Source of the DNA: an uncultured Bdellovibrio sp.
GTDB taxonomy: Bacteria; Bdellovibrionota; Bdellovibrionia; Bdellovibrionales; Bdellovibrionaceae
Direction of reading: 5' to 3'
Length of the DNA: 6,652 nucleotides
Assembly (NCBI GenBank): GCA_946482355.1
Contig: CAMLRE010000123.1
Span: forward strand, 1 to 6,652
The notes beneath the pieces are model-generated. The model saw only the letters and a list, made by a program, of their open reading frames with translations, did not search any database and had not been told where the DNA came from. Made by a program: the position numbers and the translations under genes. This document shows, piece by piece, positions 1 to 6,283 of the stretch. Every line of letters begins with the position of its first letter. Positions within the stretch are counted from its first letter, which is position 1.

Positions 1-2
1 AG

Positions 3-983
3 ATCGCAAGCTTTTCTGTGCCTCAAGTGATAGCTCAGGTAAAATCAATTCTTTCACCGCTGGCGAACGAAAAAAAATTAGCTTTGCGTTTTGAAACTGA
101 CGGGCCAATTCCATCTATAATCACATCAGATTCAACAAAAATTCAGCATATTCTGTTAAATCTTTTAGGCAACGCCATCAAGTTCAGTAACCAGGGTTCA
201 GTTACCTTAAGTGTAAAGCAGATTAACGAACATTCTGAACCGACAATGCAATTCACGGTGATCGATACGGGTATAGGTATGTCGGAAGAAGAAGTTAAAC
301 ACCTTTTTGAACCGTTCACCCAGGTTGATAGTTCAATGACCCGCCGTTTTGGCGGAACAGGTTTGGGTTTAACATTAGCCAAACAATTAGCAAAAGCTTT
401 AGGTGGAGATGTTTATCTGGCAGAAAGCACACCCGGCGAAGGAAGTACATTTGTTGCGACTGTAAAAACCGGTGATGTTTCAAAATATTCTACGATCACA
501 AGCTTTGAAAATTTATTAAGCGAGCCTGCAGAAATGCTCGACACGACTCCTGAACCCCCTAACGAGAAACACAATATTTCTGATTTTAAAGTTCTGTTAG
601 TCGAAGATTCGCTCGACAACCAACTTTTAGTGCAAAACTTTTTAGAAATGGAAGGCGTTACGGTTGATCTGGCTTCGGATGGCGAAGAAGGCATGAAAAA
701 AGCTGAAGACGGTGATCATGACTTAGTGATCATGGATATTCAAATGCCCGTAATGGATGGATACTCGGCAACGGCGGCCTTACGCCAGCACGGCTATAAA
801 AAACCAATTGTGGCTTTTACCGCTCATGCTTTTGAAGAAGAAAGGGAGCGCTGTTTAAGTATCGGTTTTACTGATTTTCTGTCTAAGCCCATTAAAAAAC
901 GTGCTTTAGTAGAATGTATTGCAAAATACAGAAAACCTAAAGTCGATCGTCTTACCCCGCCGGAAGTGGCGCCCCCAATGTAA
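3..983 (+). CDS. Hybrid sensor histidine kinase, C-terminal part (HATPase_c + receiver), 5' truncated by window edge
   Basis: The reading frame is open to the left edge, so the GTG at 18 is internal and not a start. Numbering residues from that GTG, the ATP-binding domain has an N box (LLNLLGNAIKF, Asn48/Asn52), a G1 box (DTGIGM, Asp83), an F box (LFEPF) and a G2 box (GGTGLGL, 112-118). After a linker of about 40 residues a receiver domain runs from about 190 to 304. It has the acidic pair Glu196-Asp197, phospho-acceptor Asp240 in MDIQMPVMDG, Thr268 and Lys290-Pro291, so it has every residue needed for phosphotransfer. The sensor and HisKA domains lie outside the window. By family knowledge this is a hybrid kinase passing phosphate from His to its own receiver and then onward. 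It converges with the minus-strand kinase gene and their 3' ends overlap by 32 nt. Signal and partner cannot be determined. Confidence 0.93.
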   Translation: MASFSVPQVIAQVKSILSPLANEKKLALRFETDGPIPSIITSDSTKIQHILLNLLGNAIKFSNQGSVTLSVKQINEHSEPTMQFTVIDTGIGMSEEEVKHLFEPFTQVDSSMTRRFGGTGLGLTLAKQLAKALGGDVYLAESTPGEGSTFVATVKTGDVSKYSTITSFENLLSEPAEMLDTTPEPPNEKHNISDFKVLLVEDSLDNQLLVQNFLEMEGVTVDLASDGEEGMKKAEDGDHDLVIMDIQMPVMDGYSATAALRQHGYKKPIVAFTAHAFEEERERCLSIGFTDFLSKPIKKRALVECIAKYRKPKVDRLTPPEVAPPM

Positions 984-2784
984 AGTAGAAAGTTGTTCCT
1001 TTATCAACTTCGCTTTCTACCCAGATAGTTCCACCATGACGATGAATAATTCTTTTAACGCTGGCTAAGCCTATACCGGTTCCGGAAAATTCGCTTTGCG
1101 TGTGTAATCTTTGAAACGGAGTAAAAAGTTTTTTAGCATAATTCATATCAAAACCTGCTCCGTTATCTCTGACAAAAAAAGCTTCGATATCATTTTTCAC
1201 GGTTTTTCCAAATTCAATTTTCGCTACCTCTTTTTTTGAAGTGTACTTCCAGGCATTGCCTAAAAGATTTTCTAAAGTAACTTTAACCAACACCTGGTCA
1301 CCGTGTGCTTCTAAGCCTTCATGCACTATCACTTCAACTTTACGCCCGGGCTCTAAGTTTCTAAGTTCGGCAATAATATTTTTTGCCATTTCGGTTAAGT
1401 CTAATTCTGTGATTGTCATGGCTGCGCGGGTTAAACGTGATAAATTTAAAACAGCATCAATTAACTGGCCCATTCTTTGGACGCCGGCACGAATGCGCTC
1501 AAGATGAACCTTAGCTTCGCCTTGCAATTGATCGCCAGCATCTTCAACCAAAGCCTGACTAAATCCATCAATGATACGTAATGGAGCCCTTAAATCATGT
1601 GAAACCGAATAACTAAAAGCCTCAAGTTCCTGGTTAGCGGCACTTAATGCTAAATTTCTTTCTTTAATTTCATTTTCTAAACGTTTACTTTCAGAAATAT
1701 CTTTAATCACGCACACTCTTAATTTCGACGGCATTTTTGACTGTGCATCCAAAGAAGCTACTGACACTAAGACGGCAAATTTATGTCCCGAACGTGTATA
1801 AGCTTCGGTTTCAATATTTGTATTCGGACTGAGTAAACGCATGTCTTCATGTAAAATTTCATACATCGATAAACCGATGAGCTCTGTCTTTGAATAACCA
1901 AATGTTTGTACGGTTAAGCGGTTAACCGTTAATATTGTGCCTTTTTCATCTAAAACAAGTACGCAGTTAAACATCGATTCTAAAACGCTTTCAATATAGC
2001 TTCGCGACACCGTACTCTGTTCAAGATTAGCGGCCATCATATTAAAGGCGTGCGCCAGTAATCCTAATTCATCTAAATCATAAATCGTGGCGCGCGTTCT
2101 AAGATTACCTTCAGCTAACTGCCGTGTACTTTGCATTAGGTTTTGAATTGGCAAATTAATTTGTTTTTTCAGACGGGCGCCAATCCACAAACCAAACACT
2201 ACGAAAATAAGAGCCAGTATTAAGGCTACAGTTAAAGGTAAATAACGTGAGCGGTAAATACGCTCAAATATTTTGTCTGAATTTGTCGAAAGAACTAACT
2301 GAACTTTTCCCAGAGAATCCTGCGCTTCCAGAGTGAGTTGATCAATAACAACAGGAGTGATTGTTTTATTTGGATCGCTCAGCATATCTCTGGAAATCGC
2401 ACGCTCTTCCAACAATTTTTTTTGCGCATCCGAAATCAGTTCATAAACTTCAGGATAAGATTTACTTAAGTTAAGACAAACCACAAAAAGCTCGTCAACC
2501 TGACGTTCTGATTTATCCAGAATAATAGTTTCTTCACTGCTCAGCGCATTGTCGCGCGCAAAGTCTTTTAAAAACTGCGTGCGAGTTGCAATAACCTGGC
2601 GTAAGTTTCTGACCTCGTTAATAACCTGAATCGTGCGATGCATATCGGTCAACCCCGCCAAAGTATTGCGACTTGCTAAAAAAATTCCAATCACTTCGAA
2701 AAATAGCAACAGCGAAATCGCAACGATGGTTATCGTTAAATTACGCGCAATAGATTTGGTTTGTTTTAAAGTGTTAATACTCAT
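952..2784 (-). CDS. Membrane-bound sensor histidine kinase (helical sensor domain, HAMP, PAS, HisKA, HATPase_c)
   Basis: This 610-residue protein has TM1 at about 15-37, an extracytoplasmic region of about 140 residues that reads as all-helical (four-helix-bundle or CHASE3-like), and TM2 at about 181-203. HAMP follows at about 205-257, PAS at about 263-365, HisKA with His396 in FSYSVSHDLRAPLR, and HATPase_c. The ATPase has Asn506/Asn510, Asp540 in DNGAGF, F box LFTPFQRL and G2 box SGTGIGL (567-573). It is a complete inner-membrane kinase with no attached receiver. The HisKA sequence is of the style found in bacteriophytochrome-type kinases, which usually signal to Rcp1-like receivers; such a receiver is encoded at the head of this block (5636-6148). 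The ATG overlaps the upstream gene's TGA (ATGA) and has only a weak SD sequence, so translational coupling is likely. The signal is unknown. The adjacent secreted PstS-like protein is a plausible partner by analogy with TorT-TorS and AioX-AioS. Confidence 0.95.
   Translation of the reverse strand: MSINTLKQTKSIARNLTITIVAISLLLFFEVIGIFLASRNTLAGLTDMHRTIQVINEVRNLRQVIATRTQFLKDFARDNALSSEETIILDKSERQVDELFVVCLNLSKSYPEVYELISDAQKKLLEERAISRDMLSDPNKTITPVVIDQLTLEAQDSLGKVQLVLSTNSDKIFERIYRSRYLPLTVALILALIFVVFGLWIGARLKKQINLPIQNLMQSTRQLAEGNLRTRATIYDLDELGLLAHAFNMMAANLEQSTVSRSYIESVLESMFNCVLVLDEKGTILTVNRLTVQTFGYSKTELIGLSMYEILHEDMRLLSPNTNIETEAYTRSGHKFAVLVSVASLDAQSKMPSKLRVCVIKDISESKRLENEIKERNLALSAANQELEAFSYSVSHDLRAPLRIIDGFSQALVEDAGDQLQGEAKVHLERIRAGVQRMGQLIDAVLNLSRLTRAAMTITELDLTEMAKNIIAELRNLEPGRKVEVIVHEGLEAHGDQVLVKVTLENLLGNAWKYTSKKEVAKIEFGKTVKNDIEAFFVRDNGAGFDMNYAKKLFTPFQRLHTQSEFSGTGIGLASVKRIIHRHGGTIWVESEVDKGTTFYFTLGAPLPAG
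985..1020. other. Inverted repeat just past the hybrid-kinase stop codon
   Basis: GTAGAAAG (985-992) pairs with CTTTCTAC (1013-1020). Three more pairs are possible inside (TTG 993-995 with CAA 1005-1007), leaving a 5-nt bulge. It begins two bases after the TAA of the plus-strand kinase gene but lies within the coding sequence of the minus-strand kinase. No T tract follows on either strand, so it is not a canonical Rho-independent terminator. It may slow or end plus-strand transcription, or be a by-product of the coding sequence, which here encodes the usual end of an HATPase domain. Confidence 0.3.
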
Positions 2785-3221
2785 TCGTCATCTATCTCGA
2801 CTTTAATAGTTTTAACGTTTTTACGTAACACCGTTGCTTCCGACACATAACCGATGGCCCCTTTAAGAGAACCCACAAAACTCATCGTTGTAATATCTGA
2901 ACTTTCTTTAAGTGGCGCACTGTCACCCGAATAAAGTTTTTGGCCGATCCAGAAAAGCTCAACGTCTGAATTTGATTTACCGATATACTTTTTTAAAAAG
3001 GTATCTCGCAGTGGCCCCATTGTTCGGTCCATAAAACGCACACTTTCACCATTAGCCCAGCGTCGTTTGCGTTTGAAATAGAAATCGCGCAATTCGCTGA
3101 CGGTAATTTTTTCGGCTGGATTTTGCGTGTTAACAATAAAAACCACATTTGAAGACTGGGCTAAGGCTAGTTGCAGAGCCAGCATAATCGCAATGATGAT
3201 TAAACTATTTCTCCAAGTCAT
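2781..3221 (-). CDS. Small secreted PstS-like (PBP_like_2-type) substrate-binding-fold protein
   Basis: This 146-residue protein has a signal peptide (hydrophobic core about 6-20, AxA site Ala19-Leu20-Ala21, predicted cleavage before Gln22), leaving a mature protein of about 125 residues. The mature part shows the pattern of small PstS-related proteins. VSELRDFYFKRKRRWANG (41-58) corresponds to the 'iF.G....W.dG' element. LRDTFLKKYIG follows, then ELFW...KLYSGDSAP (88-103), and finally GSLKGAIGYV (118-125 region), the classic GaIGYV ending. It is less than half the length of a canonical PstS, so it is a single lobe and may not enclose a ligand alone. I chose the ATG at 3221 because AGGA lies 5 nt upstream and the signal peptide starts there; an in-frame extension to 3284 would run into the previous gene and has a charged leader. 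The gene follows the barrel gene by 7 nt and overlaps the kinase gene by 4 nt. A sensory or accessory role is inferred; the ligand is unknown. Confidence 0.85.
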   Translation of the reverse strand: MTWRNSLIIIAIMLALQLALAQSSNVVFIVNTQNPAEKITVSELRDFYFKRKRRWANGESVRFMDRTMGPLRDTFLKKYIGKSNSDVELFWIGQKLYSGDSAPLKESSDITTMSFVGSLKGAIGYVSEATVLRKNVKTIKVEIDDE

Positions 3222-3226
3222 GTTCG

Positions 3227-3230
3227 TCCT
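3227..3230 (-). promoter_or_regulatory. Ribosome binding site built over the upstream TAG stop (PstS-like gene)
   Basis: On the minus strand the end of the barrel gene reads GCC TTT TAG GAC GAAC ATG. The AGGA motif uses the last two bases of the TAG stop and lies 5 nt before the ATG at 3221. It decides the start of the PstS-like gene against the longer in-frame extension. A ribosome terminating on the barrel gene would cover this site, which suggests coupled translation. Confidence 0.75.
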
Positions 3231-4425
3231 AAAAGGCCATCGCCGTTGAAAATTCGACCGTGTCATAATCTTTTTCTGGAACACCGGCGTTTTTTTGTTC
3301 GTTTAAATAAATATGTTTTAAGTAACCTAAACGCAGTTTTGCGTTAGAAATTGGAAACCAGTTAACCCCTCCACCGAAAAATCTTTTTTCGAAAGGGTCT
3401 AACAAACGCGTGGCCGGATCACGGCGACCTGGTTCATGCAGATATTCAGCAGTGATATAAACCAGCCATTTATTTTCGTTAAATTTATAATAAGGTTCGA
3501 CATAATAGGCCTCTAAATCTCCGGCTTCTCCGGAGCTATTGACTAAACCATATTCGGCGATAAGGCCCAGATTCTTATACTTAAAATCAACATCGAAGCC
3601 TTGAGCCAGAAAACTTCCGAATTCTCTTTCTCCATATTGCGCCGAAACACCGGTTGTCACCATATCATTAGCAGCCCACCATAATCTGCCGCCAACACCT
3701 AAAGTTTTAACATTGCTTCCGGGTGTAAAACTATACACGTTATATCCCGCTGTGTTTTTTGCCAGCGGCAACAAACCAGCAATGTGAATTCCCATCCATA
3801 AAGCTGAAATCACTGTAATATCGGTGCCATCAGGATTAATAAACTGCGGCCCACCGCGAATATGAAATAAAAAAGGTTCTCGTTGCTGGTGAGCTATTCC
3901 AAATGGAACGTAACCAATACCTGATTGGATTTTAAAAAAATCATTGGCACTGTATTCATAAAAACCCTGCGCCACAAGCGACCCGAACACCAGGCCAGAA
4001 TATTTTCGTCTACTGGGTGTAAGGTCAGGATTATTATGCGGATTTTGAAAAGGAATATTTACGATCGTTAAAGTTTGCGCCACAAAACGGCTGACTTCTG
4101 AAAATTCAGCGCTGATGTTAATTCCTAAATCATGGCTATAGGCTGAAAGCTGGTTTTCGGTGTCTTCGCCATAAATATTAATAATTCCTGTTTCAAAGTA
4201 TCCACCCAAAGAAATTTTATTATTTAAAAATGGAGCAACACGTGTTTTTTTTAAAACGTAAAAATTATTGTACCAATCGTCAAAATCGTTTTGTTTCTTT
4301 TCCAGTTCATTAATTCTTTGCCGTAATTCTTCGATTTTTTTTGTGCGCGCAGAATCAGTAGCGGCAAATATTTGTTCCGCCGAAATTTGCATTATTAAAA
4401 CAACTGCAAGCACAATAGACCTCAT
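3229..4425 (-). CDS. Outer-membrane beta-barrel (porin-like) protein with N-terminal coiled coil, paralogue 2
   Basis: This 398-residue protein has a signal peptide (core about 4-15, cleavage near IFA-A, residues 21-22). A short heptad-like segment follows (about 28-50, KKIEELRQRINELEKKQNDF). The rest alternates polar and hydrophobic residues, rich in Gly and aromatics, and ends EFSTAMAF; a C-terminal Phe is the usual BamA recognition signal of outer-membrane barrels. I do not recognise a named family. It is plainly a paralogue of the gene immediately upstream (4434-5618). From DWYNNFY onward, residues 50-94 match that protein at 28 of 45 positions. Both share LGIN, AQTLT, HNNP.L.PS, QQREP.LF..RGG (from 180), LWMG.H, EPYYKF and the C terminus. 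The ATG at 4425 has AGGTGA 4 nt upstream. The likely role is a channel or structural barrel anchored by the periplasmic coiled coil; the substrate is unknown. Confidence 0.85.
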   Translation of the reverse strand: MRSIVLAVVLIMQISAEQIFAATDSARTKKIEELRQRINELEKKQNDFDDWYNNFYVLKKTRVAPFLNNKISLGGYFETGIINIYGEDTENQLSAYSHDLGINISAEFSEVSRFVAQTLTIVNIPFQNPHNNPDLTPSRRKYSGLVFGSLVAQGFYEYSANDFFKIQSGIGYVPFGIAHQQREPFLFHIRGGPQFINPDGTDITVISALWMGIHIAGLLPLAKNTAGYNVYSFTPGSNVKTLGVGGRLWWAANDMVTTGVSAQYGEREFGSFLAQGFDVDFKYKNLGLIAEYGLVNSSGEAGDLEAYYVEPYYKFNENKWLVYITAEYLHEPGRRDPATRLLDPFEKRFFGGGVNWFPISNAKLRLGYLKHIYLNEQKNAGVPEKDYDTVEFSTAMAF

Positions 4426-4429
4426 CGTT

Positions 4430-4435
4430 TCACCT
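4430..4435 (-). promoter_or_regulatory. Ribosome binding site overlapping the upstream TAG stop (barrel paralogue 2)
   Basis: On the minus strand the junction reads GCC TTT TAG GTG AAACG ATG. AGGTGA starts inside the TAG stop of paralogue 1 and ends 4 nt before the ATG at 4425. The arrangement is the same as at the junction after paralogue 2 (3227-3230), consistent with duplication of the gene together with its end, and with translational coupling. Confidence 0.7.
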
Positions 4436-5618
4436 AAAAGGCTATCGCCGTTGAAAAATCAATAGCTTCATAATCTCTTTCTGGTTCTGCGATCGCATCA
4501 AGTTCATCGATGTAATCGTGATTCAGGTAAGTTAATCGAAATCTTACATTAGGAAGTGGCAGCCAATTAAAGCCGATCGCGTATTGCCACTTTTTTACCG
4601 GATCAGGAATATGGGTCAGCAAATCAGTGCGGGCCAGATGGTCGACGTATTCTGCATTTAAGAAAACTAACCATTCATCTTCAACAAATTTATAATATGG
4701 TTCAAAATAGTAAAATTCTGTGTCCAGCGTATCGCCTGAATTACTGGTACGCCCGTACTCAGAGACAAAGCCGAATTTTTTATATTTCAAATCTAAATCA
4801 AATCCATGAGCAAAAAAATTTCCGTCATTTTGTTCACCACTTTGTGCAGAAATACCAAAGGTGGCGTACTCGCTGATTTTTTTCCAAAGTCTTGCCCCCA
4901 CTCCTAAAGTCGAAACAGCATTTTTCGGAGTCATCGAATAAATGTTATAGCCGACGCTGGGGCTAAACGGTAAAAAGCCGTAAAAATGTAACCCCATCCA
5001 CAGCGGCGAAGCGATGCCTACCGTATCACCGTCGTCTGACGTCAGAATTTGCGAACCTCCGCGCAAACGAAAAAGCTCGGGTTCACGTTGTTGATAAATA
5101 ATTCCGTACGGTGCGTAGCCAATACCGGTTTGTACGTTAAAATACTCGTTCGAACGATACTCGAAATACCCTTGAGCCACTGTAGAATTAATCGATGCGC
5201 CTTTAAATTGTCTTTCAGACGGTATTAGGTTTGGATTGTTATGAATATTTCTTAACGGAATAGAAAGTAATGTTAGTGTCTGCGTGGCAAAACGCATTTG
5301 ATCGTTAAACTGGGCTGTTAAATTAATTCCCAAAATATGGCTGTTTCCCGAAGTCTGAGTTTCTGTATCAGGGCCATAAATATGCGTAACTGCAGATTCA
5401 AAAAAACCGCCGAGTGAAATATTTTCGTTTAGGTAAGGAACGATACGCCCTTTTCCGAGAAGGTAAAAATTGTTATACCAATCACTCATTTCTTTTTGCC
5501 GTTGTTCTAAATCAATAACACGGGCTTCTAGATCTTCGATGACGGTATCATTATTTTTAGGGGGTTCAGCCGCTTTAGCTGAAATCACAAAAAAACAAGC
5601 TAAGAAAAAAAATTTCAC
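4434..5618 (-). CDS. Outer-membrane beta-barrel (porin-like) protein with N-terminal coiled coil, paralogue 1
   Basis: This 394-residue protein starts at GTG (5618-5616), supported by AGGAG 9 nt upstream and by the signal peptide that begins there (core about 3-13, AxA site Ala14-Lys15-Ala16). Residues about 24-45 form a short coiled-coil-like segment (IEDLEARVIDLEQRQKEM). The remainder is a beta-rich, Gly- and aromatic-rich sequence ending DFSTAIAF, with the C-terminal Phe expected of an outer-membrane barrel. Shared elements with the downstream paralogue include DWYNNFY (46-52), ISLGG.FE (67-74), HNNPNLIPS (126-134), QQREPELFRLRGG (176-188), LWMGLH (206-211) and EPYYKF (306-311). It follows the response-regulator gene after 17 nt and precedes paralogue 2 by 8 nt. 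I do not recognise a named family. A porin or other passive channel is the simplest reading, but a non-channel barrel cannot be excluded. Confidence 0.85.
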   Translation of the reverse strand: MKFFFLACFFVISAKAAEPPKNNDTVIEDLEARVIDLEQRQKEMSDWYNNFYLLGKGRIVPYLNENISLGGFFESAVTHIYGPDTETQTSGNSHILGINLTAQFNDQMRFATQTLTLLSIPLRNIHNNPNLIPSERQFKGASINSTVAQGYFEYRSNEYFNVQTGIGYAPYGIIYQQREPELFRLRGGSQILTSDDGDTVGIASPLWMGLHFYGFLPFSPSVGYNIYSMTPKNAVSTLGVGARLWKKISEYATFGISAQSGEQNDGNFFAHGFDLDLKYKKFGFVSEYGRTSNSGDTLDTEFYYFEPYYKFVEDEWLVFLNAEYVDHLARTDLLTHIPDPVKKWQYAIGFNWLPLPNVRFRLTYLNHDYIDELDAIAEPERDYEAIDFSTAIAF

Positions 5619-5627
5619 AAAATTTTT

Positions 5628-5632
5628 CTCCT
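5628..5632 (-). promoter_or_regulatory. Strong ribosome binding site before a GTG start (barrel paralogue 1)
   Basis: AGGAG on the minus strand, 9 nt before GTG at 5618, inside the 17-nt gap after the TAA of the response-regulator gene. It is the best SD sequence in the block and supports the GTG as a genuine start. It may favour higher expression of the first barrel protein. Confidence 0.75.
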
Positions 5633-5635
5633 GCT

Positions 5636-6148
5636 TTAATGGTGTGTAACCGAGGTCGGATGTCCTAAAGGCGCACGATTAATTTGTGATAGCTGGTCAG
5701 TTTGTGGAATTTTCGGCACTTCGTTTAAAATTAACCAATACAAACCCAGCTGGCGAATGGCTTCGGTAAAATCATTAAAATCCACAGGTTTTCGCACATA
5801 ACTGTTAGCGCCTAAGCTGTAGCCTTCGATAATATCTTGGTCTTCTTTTGAAGAAGTTAGAATAACAACGGGGATAAGTTTGGTGCGTTCGTCGCCACGC
5901 AATTTTTTTAAAACACTCAGTCCATCAATTTTCGGAAGGTTTAGATCCAGTAACATCACTTGCGGCTGCACTGTCATATCTCGCTCGACGTATTTTCCTT
6001 TTGCAAAAAGAAAATCCAAGGCTTCTACGCCATCACGTGCCACGACAACCTGATTGCTGATATTATTTTTCTTTAAAGCACGCAAGGTCAGAGCTTCATC
6101 GTCTGCATTATCTTCAACTAAAAAAATAAAATGTCGATCTGTTTTCAT
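5636..6148 (-). CDS. Rcp1-type single-domain response regulator (CheY-like receiver only)
   Basis: This 170-residue protein is essentially one receiver domain. It has the acidic pair Glu12-Asp13 in FLVEDNADDEALTLRAL, phospho-acceptor Asp68 in LLDLNLPKIDG, Thr98 in VVILTSS and Lys120-Pro121 in YVRKPVDF. The final residues (about 148-170) form a polar tail ending in two His. The VEDN.DDE..T.RAL pattern, the insert before Asp68 and the RKPVDF ending are typical of the Rcp1 family, which receives phosphate from bacteriophytochrome-style kinases. No DNA-binding or enzymatic output domain is present, so output must be by protein contact or phosphorelay. I chose the ATG at 6148 because the receiver fold begins there and a G-rich GGGGTGG lies just upstream. 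An in-frame TTG at 6211 would add a Phe-rich leader without an SD sequence. It is the first gene of the block and the likely partner of the kinase at its end. Confidence 0.93.
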   Translation of the reverse strand: MKTDRHFIFLVEDNADDEALTLRALKKNNISNQVVVARDGVEALDFLFAKGKYVERDMTVQPQVMLLDLNLPKIDGLSVLKKLRGDERTKLIPVVILTSSKEDQDIIEGYSLGANSYVRKPVDFNDFTEAIRQLGLYWLILNEVPKIPQTDQLSQINRAPLGHPTSVTHH

Positions 6149-6283
6149 AGCCACCCCAAAACCAAAAAAATGTGCAAAAAAGTCGCCAAACACAGAGGAA
6201 AAATAGGCCAATTTGATAAAATTGATCGGCCCATTAATCCACTGAAGAGGCGAAATTCCCTAGGGTAAGGTGACCACTTAAAA
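6149..6283. other. 135-bp intergenic region upstream of the five-gene block
   Basis: This gap between the end of the NmrA-like gene and the response-regulator start should hold the promoter of the five-gene block and any terminator of the preceding gene. I see no convincing -35/-10 pair of the housekeeping type on the minus strand. It contains an imperfect inverted repeat (6206-6231), the 8-bp palindrome CCCTAGGG (6258-6265) and T-rich runs just before the response-regulator ribosome binding site. No ORF or RNA gene is apparent. Confidence 0.6.
6206..6231 (-). terminator. Possible weak terminator: imperfect hairpin followed by T-rich stretch
   Basis: Read on the minus strand, GGCC and AATTT on the left pair with AAATT and GGCC on the right, around a 4-nt loop (TATC, or slightly shifted) and with a bulged GATC in the left arm. 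TATTTTTCC follows directly. It lies about 50-80 nt after the NmrA-like stop. The bulge and AT-rich inner stem make it weak, so it could equally be an operator-like repeat for the downstream block. Confidence 0.25.

Noticed and set aside
143..694. Minus-strand ORFs opposite the hybrid kinase
   Set aside because: They lie antisense to clear HATPase and receiver domains, show no recognisable motifs and read as shadow frames.
1241..1507. Plus-strand ORF inside the minus-strand kinase
   Set aside because: Antisense to the conserved HisKA/HATPase region, with no SD sequence or domain pattern.
3222..3284. Extension of the PstS-like protein to an upstream in-frame start at 3284
   Set aside because: It would overlap the barrel gene's 3' end by 56 bp and put a charged leader before the signal peptide. 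AGGA 5 nt before the ATG at 3221 explains the start.
4268..4465. Plus-strand ORF across the junction of the two barrel genes
   Set aside because: Low-complexity Ser/Phe-rich translation antisense to the coiled coil and signal peptide of paralogue 2; a shadow frame.
3228..4482. Repeated 3' ends of the barrel genes as a mobile-element footprint or recombination site
   Set aside because: The matching DNA encodes the conserved C terminus plus stop in both copies; gene duplication explains it, and no terminal inverted repeats, target duplications or transposase are present.
6149..6211. N-terminal extension of the response regulator from an in-frame TTG at 6211 (21 extra residues, Phe-rich)
   Set aside because: No SD sequence precedes the TTG, receivers of this family start close to the VEDN motif, and the ATG at 6148 fits with a G-rich site just upstream.
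6210..6226. Near-direct repeat AATTTGAT / AAATTGAT as a regulator binding site
   Set aside because: Only two short AT-rich copies, overlapping the imperfect inverted repeat; too likely by chance in this base composition.
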